Below, piece by piece: positions 11,116 through 22,716 of a stretch of DNA of 64,000 nt (positions within the stretch are counted from its first letter, which is position 1; each line of letters starts with the position of its first letter). This DNA comes from Lepidodermella squamata. Taxonomy: Eukaryota > Gastrotricha. The stretch is from the NCBI GenBank assembly GCA_047495785.1, contig JBLDXI010000017.1, positions 1,860,001 to 1,924,000 on the forward strand, read 5' to 3'. The notes under the pieces were generated by a model. It was not told where the DNA came from. It was given only the letters and a program-made list of their open reading frames with translations, and ran no database searches. Made by a program: the position numbers and the translations under genes.

Positions 11116-12863
11116 CTAATTTTGACTCGACATTCCAACAGCTTGGTAAGGATAGGCGAAGTATTGGCCGGAGTTGTTCGGATCAACGTTGCCTCCCGGA
11201 GCGTAATTGCAAACCTTGGAATTATAAAAAAAAACTCTCAAAACACCGGAAATGATGAAAAAAATTTATTACAATGACGACAGGCCATTCGCCTTTGCAT
11301 CTTCCTCTCGCGCACCTACATTTTAGAAAATTTGAAATATTCAGAAATTATAGAGAAAATCTCCTATACCCAACACTCTGAGTGACTGCAGAAATTATTT
11401 GGGTGTAATGCCCGACTACGCTGGTTGGGTTGCGGATTCCGTAGGTCCAATTAGCCTTCTCCGAAGCCCATTTATTAATTGCATCAACCACCGTTGCATC
11501 ATTATTTGTGGTCCAGTAAACTGTAGCGTTGGAAAAAATTGAGCCGAAGACGATTTTTTCGCAAAAAACCTACTGTTTTGGCCGACCCACGAGTACGCCG
11601 GCGTGTCACCCCTTGCTGGAAAGGCTCTGTTCGACTTGTCGTTATGATCGTTGGGGCAAGATGAGGCGAATCTGGAAAATCATGATAAATATAAGGAAAT
11701 TTTCATACTTTCAGCGGCCTACCCTTCAGCAGCTGCAGCCAAATCGTTATCGTAGACTAAATCTTGCAAATCAGAAGCTGGAGGGCTAACGCTACCTTAA
11801 AACGTAGTTCTTTTAGGTCAAACGATGAATTTTGCAGGAGAATCCTTACTCCTGTATCCATTATGAGTAGTTAGGACATCGTTAGCCGAAACGGGGTCAA
11901 GCGCTACGGAACTCGGCGAAGGTCCGAGGCACATCGAGTGGCTTTGGCTGAGGCCGAGCGATTTGCAAGCCGCTTGCTAGAGACATAGCACATCCATAAG
12001 TAAGCAGCTATAAACTTGTAACTTCGAGTGAACAAAAATCCGGAGAATCCGGAGATGGTGCTATCGGGTAAAAACCGAAAATTACCGAAATATCGGGTTT
12101 TTTCGGGTTTTTCTTGGTAAATTAAATTTTAATTTATTCCGCTTAACTTTGATAATTCGGGAAATTTTCAGGTAACAGGTAACAGGGAAATTCCAAAAAT
12201 ATTTGCAAAAATAATGGGACATGCAATGATGAAAATAAAAAAATTCTAATTTTTCGAAAAAGGTCAACTCACGCGCTCATTTATAGTCGACGGCTGTGAC
12301 CTTGGTGTGCTATCTGAAGTAGGGCTTAGATTTTGCTTATTTCCACCCCTTATAGTATTAGGCACCGCCGTTGTCGGAAGTTGCCGCGGTCTAGTCGTCA
12401 TCGTCCCTTGCGACAAGGCTCGGTCCGTTCTTACCGCCACCGGCTTAGTAGTAGTCGGTGGCATCGTGTTAGAAGCAATATTTCGATTGACTGTTGATCG
12501 ACTGCTAGCCATCATTGTTGACATTTTTGTTGTAGTAGTCCTCCTAGGCGTGGTGGTAGGCGGGGTAGTTGTCACGTCTCCACATACAGGTAGGTCCGGC
12601 CAGTCGGTTCCTTTCCGAGAGTCGCAAACCACCCTGGCCGAACCCGTTATCGGCGGCATTTTGTTATTGCACGCGTATTGAACGACATCGACTCGAGAGT
12701 CTTTACTTCTATCCGCGAAATTGTAATTGAAACTAGTCGTCACGTTTGCGACTACACCGTTAGGAATCTGCGGAATTTTGCCGCATGCTGGCCCTTCGAA
12801 GACATCTTCCGCGAAAGCGGCAGATTGGTAACTGATAAGCAAAAACACAACAGCGGCTAACAT
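11116..12863 (-). CDS. Sushi + single CAP-domain secreted protein with long Thr-rich linker (CAP-C)
   Basis: Seven exons from 12863: 12863..12273, 11976..11850, 11795..11723, 11671..11574, 11520..11370, 11315..11273, 11214..11116; 393 aa. Signal peptide 1-18; Sushi about 25-97 (ACGKIP, YACNNK, WPDLPVC); a Thr/Ser/Pro-rich linker of about 100 residues; one CAP about 198-380 (lead-in C.SLGL..SHSMC, THNGYR, AAAEGFASSC, WASEKANW, GHYTQI, closing CNYAPGG). The usual Trp after AEG is Phe. The first intron, 11977-12272, is 296 nt because it holds a repeat; the others are 51-58 nt. The C-terminal second CAP seen in CAP-B and CAP-E is absent. Secreted; ligand unknown. Confidence 0.9.
12060..12226. repeat. 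Decayed copy of intronic repeat family 2
   Basis: Contains GGGTAAAAACCGAAAATTAC and CGGGTTTTTTCGGG, as in the 54.4-54.7 kb element, and ends near ATAATGGGACATGC, resembling that element's right terminus TTATGGGACACGC. It sits in intron 1 of CAP-C and accounts for its 296-nt length. Confidence 0.55.
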
Positions 12864-13074
12864 TTCAGGGAGGAATAAACTCGACGAATGGTGAAGTTTT
12901 TACCGGCTTTTATTCAATTATTTGCAAAGCGCGTCTAGGCATCCTGAACTAAAAAAATGAGACGGGGATGACACCCCGCCGTACCACGCGACGAGACTGG
13001 AAACAAAGGTCGAACCTATACAAACATGTTTTATTTATCAGCCGGGTGTTTTTTTACATCAAATAAAACTAGGT

Positions 13075-14675
13075 TTAATGGAAAAAATTGACAACTAAGA
13101 TGACAATGAACAGCAGCATCGTGTGATCGGGCAAAAAAGTTGGGACACAATTTATTGATATAATGCTAGCTACCGTTGGGACTTGAACATTATTAGGAAC
13201 GTTAACGCTGGTAACAATTTCGCTTTCTTCTTTGACTATATCTGGAATCGTCGTTGGTATTCGATAAGTCACTCGGGGCAATCTAGAAACTTGATTAGGA
13301 TTGAGGTTCGGGTTGAAGGTAGTGAGGGTGCCTAGTCCAATATTTGAGCCATTATTCGATCTGCGTAAAAATACTTTATTTCTATCAATAGCTTGGGGAG
13401 AAGTCGGGGATTACGGAATTCTGGCTGTTGTTCGAAAGGAGCTGCCTGATACAATTTGCTGGGTTGAAGTTGGGAGAAGCCTAGGAGAGCCACTGCTAGC
13501 TGATTGGGTTATCTCATAAGGCCGGGCGAATTGTTGGCCAGTATTCGATGGATCCACATTTCCACCCGGGCCGTAGTTACAAATCTTCACAAAATTAAAT
13601 AGGACTAGCTATAGATTAAGGTCAAATTACCACTATGGTTTGATTTCTGCCGCGGCATCGAGCCTTTGCGCATCTAGGGAGACATTAATTTAGTTGACAA
13701 TATTTTTATTAAGGTGTCAATTACCCAACAGCCATTGTGTTGGCTGTAATGATTTGTGTGTAGTGGCCAACATATTTAGGAGGGTTTTGGATTCCGTAGT
13801 ACCAATCGTTCTTCTCCGAGGCCCAAGTTTCAACCGCCATTTGCTCTGTAGCATTATCCAAAGCATTCCAGTAAACTTCCAAGGGTTACAAAATATTTTA
13901 GAAATTAGGAAAAAATAATTGAAGCCTTACTATTCTGACCGACCCACGGGAAAGGAGGCCTGGTGCCTCTACCAGGTAGGGCTCGATTTAACGGGCTATC
14001 ACTATCCTGAGGGCAAGTGCTCGCCCAACCAGCTGCAGTGGCTGCTAGATCGTCGTCCCAAACCAAATCTCGCATATTCACCGCCGGAGGATTGACATTT
14101 CCTATTCCAGATAAAAGATCAACCCAGCTTAAAATTTCCGTGGCTACAACTTACTTCGATAGCTGTTATGATTCCTTACTATATCTTCGACTGAAACTCG
14201 TTCAAGGGCTATGAAGCTTTCAGACGCATTAGCGCACATTGAATGATTTGATGGTAGGCCAAGAAAGACACACATCGATCTCTAAAAATTCATGTTTTTA
14301 GTCAGTTTTCCTATAACTTCGAAATTGCTATACCCGATCTGATGTAGAGAACCATCCTTGGCCAGTTGGCGCGTCAGTCGTTACTTGATTGATTATAATT
14401 GGGTCACAAGTTGGCGTCTGGCTCCACTTTGGATTCCACGGAGGGTTGCAGATAACGCTTTCCGGCCCATTCGGCTTCTTGCCGTTGTAGCAAGCGTACG
14501 TGATAGTAACGGAGCGGAATTCAGGCTTTGAGCCGTAATCCGTTCTCAGGGACCGTATGAAAGCGTTCGGCACTTCAGGAGCAGCTCCGCAGGCTGGGAG
14601 CTCTAAAATGACCACATCGGCTGAAACATCAGCTGAGGAGAGACAGCAGATGAATAATAAAAAGATTAGGACCAT
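13075..14675 (-). CDS. Sushi + single CAP protein with hydrophobic C-terminal tail (CAP-D), possibly membrane anchored
   Basis: Seven exons from 14675: 14675..14334, 14281..14155, 14101..13931, 13875..13725, 13673..13631, 13584..13415, 13360..13075; 429 aa. The start at MVLIFLLFICCL gives a clear signal peptide; the Met at 14816 is rejected for lacking one. Sushi about 27-95 (ACGAAP, YACYNG, W.QTPTC). CAP about 115-290 (NHNSYR, WASEKNDW, VGHYTQI, CNYGPGG). At the usual AEG position the protein reads TAAGW, so one CAP tetrad Glu is replaced by Ala. The intron normally after AEG is also missing. Unlike its paralogues it has a Ser/Thr/Asn-rich tail of about 140 residues ending in MLLFIVILVVNFFH, a short hydrophobic end like a GPI signal or tail anchor. 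Confidence 0.88.
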
Positions 14676-15240
14676 ATCTGCACAGGATTTTCCCGAAAAT
14701 TCGGTTGATGATGACGAATTGGGCTTTTGGCACGGCAGCAACCACCAAGGACACTTTAGTTGAGCAAATAACAGAAGCACGTCTGGATTTTTTGTTAGGA
14801 TAGTAGGGCAAAACACGCATGTTTATTCTGAAAAAATTATATCTGATCACAAAAAATTGGCCATGTGATAGCAATCAAGTACAGTTTGAAACTAAAAGAT
14901 GTTGAAATGTCCTTTTTCGGAATTATTTTAAAATAATTAACAATGCTGGATCTAAGCAGTGATGATGCGACCTAGTTCAAAAAATTAAGCAGAATTTTTT
15001 AAATATTTTTCTTATGAATTCTAATTATCATTTTTCCATTTAAATGGACATATTTAGGGATAAAAATGACCTCTAATAAAAACACCGAAAAATTAAACTT
15101 CAGAGGTGTGATCAAATGAACTCATTTTTTTCTCGCTCTATTCCGCATGAAATCTTTATTTGCTTTTGCAAGTCAAAATATAATGAAAAACGAGGCTCCT
15201 CATCTTTGCTTTCTCAAAATAAGTTTATACAGGCAGTGCG
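14676..15240. other. Intergenic between CAP-D and CAP-E
   Basis: AT-rich. Presumed promoter of CAP-D next to 14675 and terminator of CAP-E near 15240. No gene recognised; short open frames lack splice partners or domains. Confidence 0.4.
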
Positions 15241-17316
15241 TTACTGCGCGTACCAAACAGTCTCGTAAGGATAAGCATAAGGATTCGACCCATCAGGCGG
15301 TACAACATTTCCGCCGGCGCCGTAGTTGCAAACCTGTTTGATAAAAGAATTCAAATCAAAATAGCGACTTGGATCAATTCGACTTACTAAATTATTTTCG
15401 TACCCGCCCCCGATACCCTGGCAGATGGACATGCCGCAACCTACGTAATGCGTCTCGGCCCAGATAATTTGCGTGTAATGGCCGACTTTATTCTTGTTCA
15501 CTGAACCTACGCCATACATCCAGTCCTTGACTTCAGCGGCCCAATCTACGCAGATAAAATAGCTTTAACTTCACAATTCAAAATTCGGAAATTCAATAAC
15601 CATCAATGCAAGCTGTCCAAGATTCGCTTATTCCGTAGGACCAGCATAGATTTTGCCCGACCTTGGGATTTTCCATAAAAATAAATTCGAATTTGAAAAT
15701 TATTGAAAAAATATTACCCATGGCCAGGCAGGTTTATCGCCACGATCCGGGAGAGATCGTTCTGCCCGCTTGTTGTGCCTGAATATACATTGAGCTGGAA
15801 TAAATTCAAATTTTCTCAAGCAATTTAGGATAAAATTGCCGAAAATTACCAGCCCATCTTTCAGCCTCTGGAATTTCAACACAATATTTTAAGATTTTTA
15901 TATAAAATTGGGAAAATACTGACCTATTTGCAAATCTTCGTCCCATTTCAATTTAGGCATAAAAACGGCTGGTGGGTTCAGCATTGACCTGTAGTAATTG
16001 TGCCTATTCAATATCTCGCTGATTGATGAAGGCTGAAGAGAGATCAAGTTCGGTGAATCATCCAGACACATCGAATGCGGCTTCGACAGGCCGTATCGGC
16101 ATTGAGACTGTTAATCAATAATATTATGAAACAGGGGTACTTCGAATCGATTTCCTTACTCCATACGACGGAACAGTAAGGTCCTGGAGCGGGGACGGTG
16201 TGGATGGGAGAAGGGGTTCGGCCTTCTTAATTGGTTGTTGAAAGAGCGAGAACTCATCCACTTCAAAATGCTGTTTTTTCAACTGATTTTCCAGCCTATT
16301 TTTCAAAGGCTGGACCACATATCCCTGGGTAGTAGCTTCAGACGAGCTAATGTAATAAGGCATAGTTTTCGTAGCAAAAGTTTGAGGTGGACGGGATTTA
16401 GGAGTTGTTTTATAGGCAACGCTAGGATCCAGCTGGTAAGGATAGGCAAAGAAAGCCCCAGAGTTATCCCGATCGTAATTCCCTCCAGGTCCGTAGTTGC
16501 AAACCTATCACAAACAGAATTGAGCTGATGTTGAATGATAATGGCTTAAACTGACAAAAACCATGACGATCCCGGTTGGACTGCCACATCGAGCCTTAGC
16601 ACAGCCGACGTAGAGCGTTTCTTGGCTGACGATTTGTGTGTAATGGCCAACAACGGTTACAGGGTCTTTGATGCCGTAGTGCCAATCGTTCCTTTCCTCG
16701 GCCCATTTCAAAATGGCCTCGATTATCGACGCATTCCCAGAGTTCCAGTATACTTCAAAGGAAAAATTGTGCTCGAATTGGAGTAGAAATTGGAAAATTA
16801 ATTACTATTCTGGCCGACCCAGTCCCATTGCGGCTCCCCGCCTCTTGCGGGTAGAACTCGGTCTGCAACGTCGTCATGGTCTAAAGGACAAGTGCTGGCC
16901 CATCTGATTCAAATAAAACTTATTTCAGGTGAAAATTCGCGAAATGACCATGGAAATACCCTTCAGCCATAGCCGTCAAATCGATGTCGTAGCGTAGGTC
17001 CGGCATATGCAGCGCAGGTGGGGTGACGGTCCCTGAAATAAATTGTGGATACCTTCATCGAGTACTCGGAAATAGGATTCAACTTACTCCTGAAGTAATT
17101 ATGAGTGAGTAGAACATCCTCAGCTGATACCGGTTCGAAGCCTTGAAAAACCGAGGAAGGCGAAGTTATGCACAGCGAGTGTGACGGGGGCAGGTTGTAT
17201 ATTTGGCATAGGGTTTCCCTATTAATGGACCCTCCCATCGGGTTGAACATCCCGCCGTATACATAGTTGGTCGAATAAAGTGATATTGATAAAATTTTCA
17301 GAGTTAGACTCGCCAT
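15241..17316 (-). CDS. Double CAP-domain secreted protein without Sushi (CAP-E)
   Basis: 11 exons from 17316: 17316..17088, 17032..16960, 16903..16806, 16752..16556, 16504..16160, 16107..15924, 15867..15850, 15794..15718, 15661..15601, 15545..15388, 15333..15241; 510 aa. Signal peptide about 1-20; lead-in CQIYNLPPSHSLC; CAP1 to about 200 (THNYFR, TAMAEGWASTC, WAEERNDW, VGHYTQI, CNYGPGG). The linker (about 235-310) is Lys/Gln/Pro-rich rather than Thr-rich. CAP2 spans 315-510 (RHNYYR, EAERWAAQC, WAAEVKDW, VGHYTQI, CNYGAGG). Both CAP tetrads are intact. Exon 15850-15867 is the 18-nt EAERWA microexon. Introns found in CAP-A/B after VG (CAP1) and after HNYYR (CAP2) are absent here. It is the only member of the minus-strand array lacking the Sushi domain. 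Confidence 0.9.
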
Positions 17317-18100
17317 TTCTAGTTAATTTTGTGTTGAACTAGTAACTAGTGAGGAAATGTCTCTTAGCGAGGATGTTTGCATGGCGATAGGATACAGACG
17401 CCACGTGCAACAAGCGCGTGTTTTTTTCTGGAAAATAAGCGTAATGAAGGTCATTTCCGAGCATGTTTATTACATTTCAGGGCATTGCAAGTCACAAATC
17501 GCAGCTGAACTAGGTAATTTTGATTACTGGAAATTAGATTGTTAAAACTACCGTAAAGCGGAATCTTTGGACACTTCATGCTGTGCAGTTTGCAGCGAAG
17601 GGGAATACCATTGATAAAATTACCATTGATGAGGCCACTGCATATGCAAATAAGCGTCCAACATTTCCAGCTAATTAACCCAAGTTTTAGACAAGCACAT
17701 TTCAAAATGCACCAAGGCAGACCGCCATAACAGCAAATGCCCAAAACAGCAGGCGCGACAAAACAGCAAATTTTTAAACTTGCGACATAACAGCAGAAAC
17801 TTGGTGCTGTTACATATAATCAAGTGTTCGCTGTTTTGTCGCGACTAAAAAAGTTGCCGGTTTGTCGCATTTGCTGTTTTAGCGCCGACCAATTTGCGCC
17901 AATGATCAGGTGAAAAATATAAAAATTCTCAAAATTTGTGCGAAAATCAGGATTCACCTTGCTCATTTTTCCATTAAATTTCAGAATTTTCTAAGCAATG
18001 AGCATTCCAAATGTGTAGGTACCGCAAAAACGACCTCTAGCCTTGAAACTCGTTTTATGTTTTATTCATCATCTTCCGAAAACGAATATAGCGAAGGTTC
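17317..18100. other. Intergenic with a foldback region
   Basis: Presumed promoter of CAP-E at its left; at its right lies the 3' end of the beta-propeller gene. Contains the CAGCAAA-rich foldback listed separately. No gene recognised. Confidence 0.4.
17728..17890. repeat. Foldback sequence with repeated ACAGCAAA/TTTGCTGT words
   Basis: GGCGCGACAAAACAGCAAA at 17752-17770 pairs with TTTGCTGTTTTAGCGCC at 17870-17886. A second arm, TTCGCTGTTTTGTCGCGAC near 17825-17844, can also pair with the left arm. ACAGCA words recur about every 15-20 nt. Alternative pairings suggest a decayed inverted-repeat element rather than a functional RNA. Confidence 0.5.
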
Positions 18101-19432
18101 TCAAGCTTTAGTGAGGTGAAAAGCTTTCAATTTTAGCTCTGGCCCTGCGTCTTGGTCCGCAAAAGTGAAGAACAGCGTTGCATTGTGATACGTCATAGTA
18201 TTGATCGCCGTCCCAATCTGGCTAGAATCCACTATATCAGCTCGAAACAGTAATTTCGCCGTCATTTTATTGAACACTAAAACCGCCGTAGTCGTGCGGC
18301 TGAACAGGTAAGTGTCGCTAACCAACATCTCTACAACGCCCTGATCAGCCGTATAGGTCTGAACGATGTCGCCAGTTTTCAAATTGAATGCATGGATATA
18401 GCCAGCCTCGACGCAGACCATGTAAACTAATTGCCCATCGCTAACCGGATTCGTTCCACCTTGAATTTGATCACTGCAAAATTCGTATTTCCACAGCAAA
18501 GCGCCGTTATTGTTGATATCAACAGCGACAAGAGTTGCGTCATCCGAACCATCGGGATTCGGAGATAGTTGAAGGAAAGCAATTTCGTTAACCACCAACA
18601 AGGCTCGACTCAATCGGTAACTCGAGCCGAACTTAACCTGCCAAATAACCCGACCATCGTTGATATCCAACTCGCCTAGAGCTGTCGATGGGGTGCTATC
18701 AATTGAAGCCGTGTAAAACAGCCGGTTATCCTTGTACAAAGTCGGCACCCAGTTCAGTTGAAAAGCAGTACTGTCCTCATCACCAGGCAATTGAAGGTAC
18801 CCAATAAACTTCTCCCCGCCCTTCTTCGCATCTACCAGCAAAACGTGCGTGAAATTGTGGTAGTAAACATATCCGGTGGTTCCGCTGTAAACCACGCCGA
18901 AATTATTCTCAAAAACCAGCCCATTAACCGCGACGTGTTTCGCCGTCCAGCGTTCGTTAATTTGCGTTGATTCGAAGGATTGAAGGGCGACGTAGAACTG
19001 GCCGTCCTCATCGGATTTAACTACGCTGTTTACGAGAATTGCACTTTCATCCGGTGTTAGCGTGATTTGGCTGCCGGAAAAGTCGTTCAGTTTTATGCTG
19101 GTCAGTATCGAACCGGTAGTCCCATCGATCATAGTGAGTTGTGAGTAGGAATCAGGTGATAACTCGTGGTCGTAGTTGACCAGAATGTAAATCGTGCCGT
19201 ATGAGTTGTGGACTGGTGACGAAAGGACGGCGCTGTAAAATTGAGACGGAGGCGGCATTACAGTCACGTTCCACGCTAATTTAAGCCCAGTTAGTCTTGC
19301 CTTGTCGATTATTGGGTCAGGGATATAACTCGTATGGTTATAATCGCCGCCATAACCAACCCAGTTTGTCGCGCTTTGAACCGATAGGACATGCGAAGCT
19401 GCGACGAAAATAAATGACAATAATCCGATCAT
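18101..19432 (-). CDS. Secreted PQQ-like beta-propeller protein, intronless
   Basis: Single exon, 443 aa from MIGLLSFIFVAASHVLS (a signal peptide); an in-frame Met at 19489 would add 19 residues before it and is less likely. The mature part begins ATNWVGYGGDYNHTSY, like quinoprotein dehydrogenase or PQQ-repeat proteins (W-x-x-x-G-x-D). It then repeats blade-like units such as GELDINDGRVIWQ, AVDINNNGALLWKYEF, AFNLKTGDIVQTYTA and VFNKMTAKLLFRAD, the pattern (A/V)xDxxTGxxxW of PQQ-like propellers. Several N-glycosylation sequons are present. No cytochrome domain or other catalytic partner is seen. The repeats mainly support an extracellular propeller, and enzymatic activity is unproven. Lack of introns among intron-rich neighbours could reflect retroposition or ancient transfer from bacteria. 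Confidence 0.75.
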   Translation of the reverse strand: MIGLLSFIFVAASHVLSVQSATNWVGYGGDYNHTSYIPDPIIDKARLTGLKLAWNVTVMPPPSQFYSAVLSSPVHNSYGTIYILVNYDHELSPDSYSQLTMIDGTTGSILTSIKLNDFSGSQITLTPDESAILVNSVVKSDEDGQFYVALQSFESTQINERWTAKHVAVNGLVFENNFGVVYSGTTGYVYYHNFTHVLLVDAKKGGEKFIGYLQLPGDEDSTAFQLNWVPTLYKDNRLFYTASIDSTPSTALGELDINDGRVIWQVKFGSSYRLSRALLVVNEIAFLQLSPNPDGSDDATLVAVDINNNGALLWKYEFCSDQIQGGTNPVSDGQLVYMVCVEAGYIHAFNLKTGDIVQTYTADQGVVEMLVSDTYLFSRTTTAVLVFNKMTAKLLFRADIVDSSQIGTAINTMTYHNATLFFTFADQDAGPELKLKAFHLTKA

Positions 19433-20213
19433 GGTTTTAATTTGAGAGAGTGAGAGGAATGGAAAAAAATCCAGCTTAAAGCGGTGCATTTATATCCGCG
19501 GTTTTTTTTATCTTATCAAAAGTGATGAGGACCCCGTTCCGTCCATAAGAATAGCTGATAAACTCGGTGCTTTGGCTAGAAAAAATGACTTATTCATTTT
19601 TATTGACCGATTTTAAAACTGCTCCAGTGTCTTACAATGTATCAATTGACATTATAGGAAAAATGATGACCAAATTTTACATAAAAATTCGCTTCCTAAC
19701 AGGAATACTAACAGGAATAGCAAGGACAAAATCCTGATTTTCGAGTGAAATAAATCCGAATTTTTTTAAATTCGAAAAAGCCAATTCCGGTAAGGTAAAA
19801 TGGATTATTGTCCAAATTTAATCCGTACAAACGTAATCATTGTCACGGTATATAGGATATTTTCGTGGCTGAATCCTTGGTTTCATCTCTCAGCTCTGGT
19901 CAGTGGTCATCTAGAAAGTAAAAAAAAATGGCAGCAATTAACTGTACACACGTGCGCAAGATTACGAGCGGCCCCTCGTGCCGTGATTCCTATTAAAACA
20001 ATGGATTGACAGAAAAAAAACTGCGTTGAAATGAGCAAACTTTACCTTTTATTCAATCCTATAATACTATCATTTTAATGGACCGAACGAGGCAAAAAAT
20101 GCAGGTTATAAAGCTAATAACACCACTTACGGGTTAAATTTCAATAGCAGTGAAACTACTATAAGGATTTGACACTTCTCAGAATTATAGCTTCGAACAC
20201 GGCAGCGTTGTAG
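19433..20213. other. Intergenic, divergent promoters
   Basis: Lies between a minus-strand and a plus-strand gene, so it should hold two divergent promoters. AT-rich; nothing specific recognised. Confidence 0.4.
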
Positions 20214-22334
20214 ATGTTTGAAATCCTTTTATTTAGTTTAGCTCTCCTGTCAAAATGGTTCAGCTTAGCTAGTTGCAATGAATTCACTGATGGCAAAGCT
20301 CCATTCTACTATTCGCCGAAACAGGAACCTGCTCGGTACTGCGAGTTCGATCAGGATTCATGCCAACTTTTATCTCCGGGCTGGGTTCAAGGGCCGAAAA
20401 AAATCATCGAAAACAAAGGATCCAGTGGGCTATTGGACCTCAGGAATATATTTAGTACCGGATATCAATGTTTAACGCTCAATTTCAAGCTGAGAAAAAA
20501 CTCAACCTTTGAAATTCGAGATTATTCTGGAAAAATTTTATTCAGGGCCGATAAATCGCGGAAGCTCGAAAAATGGCGAGAAGTTTCATTACCCGTCAAT
20601 TTCGAGGCAGGAGCTCTGCTTTTGGTCAGTGGAACAGTCGCGTTGGATGAAATCAGGATCTATAACACATCCTGTTTAACCGAACCTGGGCAGAATAACC
20701 GGTGGAAAAGAGACGCGGAAGTTTTTTCATTTTCAAGCCAAGTCCTATACTGGCCGAGCAGCTTGGTCCCATACGAAATCAGCTATGGATTCGACAATTC
20801 TCAAATCGATGCAATTATGAGGTCAATGGCTATAATTAACGAATCAACCTGCGTCACATTTCGCCCGAAACAAGCTACAGATCGCGATTTCGTGAGGTTC
20901 ATCAGTTCTGAATCAGGTTGTAGAGCCGAAGTTGGCTACCGAACTGGCCGGACCGAAATCCACCTCGGCGACGAGTGTTTCGAATTCAACGGCATCAAGC
21001 ATGTGGTCCACGAAGTTTTACACATCCTCGGCCTGTTCCACGAACATCAGCGGCCAGATCGAGATAAATACGTAAATGTCCTATATTCAAATATTTTAAG
21101 CGGGTCCTTCGTGAATTTTGAGAAAACTCAAGCTATGGATGGGCGAATTTTAGCGACGAATTACGACTATCGTTCAGTCCTCCACTATTCAAGTTCGGAG
21201 TACGTTAAATCAGATGGATTACGGTCGATTATTGCTAAAATCGACCCGAATATGGAACTTGGAAATCGAGTTGGCCCGACAATAACTGACCTGCAAAAGG
21301 TCGCGAATATTTACTGCAACGGTCGATTGAACAATCAAATAACGAATAAGGACATTTTCTCATCGGGCCAGACAGTTCAAGATTACGGGAAATCGGATTT
21401 TGAAATACGACTTTGGTCCGGTGGAGTTATTCCTTACGATTTCGCGCCGAGTCTAAACGCATCGCATCAAGCTACTATTTTGGCTGTTATGTCGAAATTG
21501 TCGGAAAATACGTGTTTAAAATTCTTACCACGCCAACCGGACCATAAAAATTACGTAAGACTGACCCTAGGTTCGCAGTGCAGCTCTAATACTGGAATGG
21601 GAGGATTCGGGCGCCAAACTATCATCCTGGGACCTTCAAATGGCGGCTGCTTAACCTTCGCCCGAATTTCAAGATTTTTGATGCTAACTGCTGGTGTACC
21701 TTATGAACACAGGTAAAAAAGTCGGGTTTACAATTAAAAAATTAAGGAGGAATTTGCAAATTTCAGGCGATCTGATCGGGACAATTTTGTGAGAGTTCTG
21801 TACCAAAATTTGCACCCAATGGCTCCGAGGCAAGGCTTCGAAAAGCTGCAGTGGACGGATCCTCGCATTCTTTCAGTCCCTTACGACTATCAGTCTATCA
21901 TGCACTGGCCTGGCAACTACGGCTCGATGGACCCTAATCGATTGAACACAATTGAAGCTATTGATTCAGAGCTATATCAAACTTTAGGAAACAGCGAAGG
22001 TCCGACACGATATGATTTGGAGAAATTGACCAGTTTGTATTGCCAATTGGATAAATCCTACCCCCGGCCTGAGATAACCACGCCAAGCGCAACCTTGCCC
22101 GTCCCAGTCCAGCTTGGCTACGATGATGATTATAGCGGAAATGATGAATTTGTTACAGATTCGATAAGATATCGCCCGAATGTCTTCAATCAAGTTGGTG
22201 ATACAACAACTCGAATCACAAGCCCGTTGTGGTACCTTATCACCGCGGGTGAAGATCGGTATAACAGCGGCTTGAGGATAACGACCAGAAAGGCAACATC
22301 TCGGCCTACTTACAGGCAGCTTTCATCCACTTGA
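20214..22334 (+). CDS. Secreted tandem astacin: one zinc-site-competent and one degenerate astacin domain
   Basis: Exons 20214..21712 and 21767..22334 (54-nt intron), 688 aa. Signal peptide about 1-20. Residues about 40-155 resemble a short MAM domain (CEFDQDSC ... VALDEIRIYNTSC). A furin-like site, RWKR, at 163-166 precedes astacin domain 1. Its zinc motif is intact: HEVLHILGLFHEHQRPDRD, with His266, Glu267, His270 and His276. Its Met-turn reads SVLHY, with Leu323 in place of Met. Domain 2 (about 390-580) keeps the framework, including the RSDRD and YDYQSIMHW segments. At the zinc site, however, it reads RFLMLTAGVPYEH, so all three His and the catalytic Glu are gone. The C-terminal 110 residues are Thr/Ser/Pro-rich. 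Domain 1 may be an active metallopeptidase; domain 2 cannot bind zinc in the normal way. Confidence 0.9.
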
Positions 22335-22716
22335 CTCCATATTGCTTGGCTTGAATAAATACTCGGTGCAAATAAATTGATTTTTAAGCTGTTTTTATTT
22401 GTGATTTTTTTATCGGCGTCTAGCGAGAGTTGATGTTGGCAACATTTTTGTCTCACCCTCCTAATGAATAATGAATCAGAGGAAAAAAAATTGGCAACTG
22501 CGCACGTGAAGAGCTAAATAAATCAGTTGAATAACCTGTCAAAAATTGTAAAAAAAACTCAGGTCTTTTGACTCTACCCCATTCATCTAAAGGCCATTTT
22601 CTGAGTCTATTTACGCTCATCCAAACAAAGTGGAATCACTTTCTGTTTATAGCAACTCGTTTATAGCATGAGGGTTTTATTCACCCTGTAATCGAATATT
22701 TTCCAGATTTTTAACA
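22335..22716. other. Intergenic
   Basis: Includes GAATAAATA near 22353 (poly(A) signal for the astacin gene) and a TTTTCCAG just before the KH start codon that could be a splice acceptor of a 5' UTR intron. Confidence 0.4.

Noticed and set aside
12307-12681. 124-aa open frame on the plus strand
   Set aside because: Antisense shadow of the Thr-rich linker and Sushi exon of CAP-C.
14676-14816. Upstream start for CAP-D
   Set aside because: Adds 47 residues without a signal peptide, while MVLIFLLF downstream is a clean signal start.
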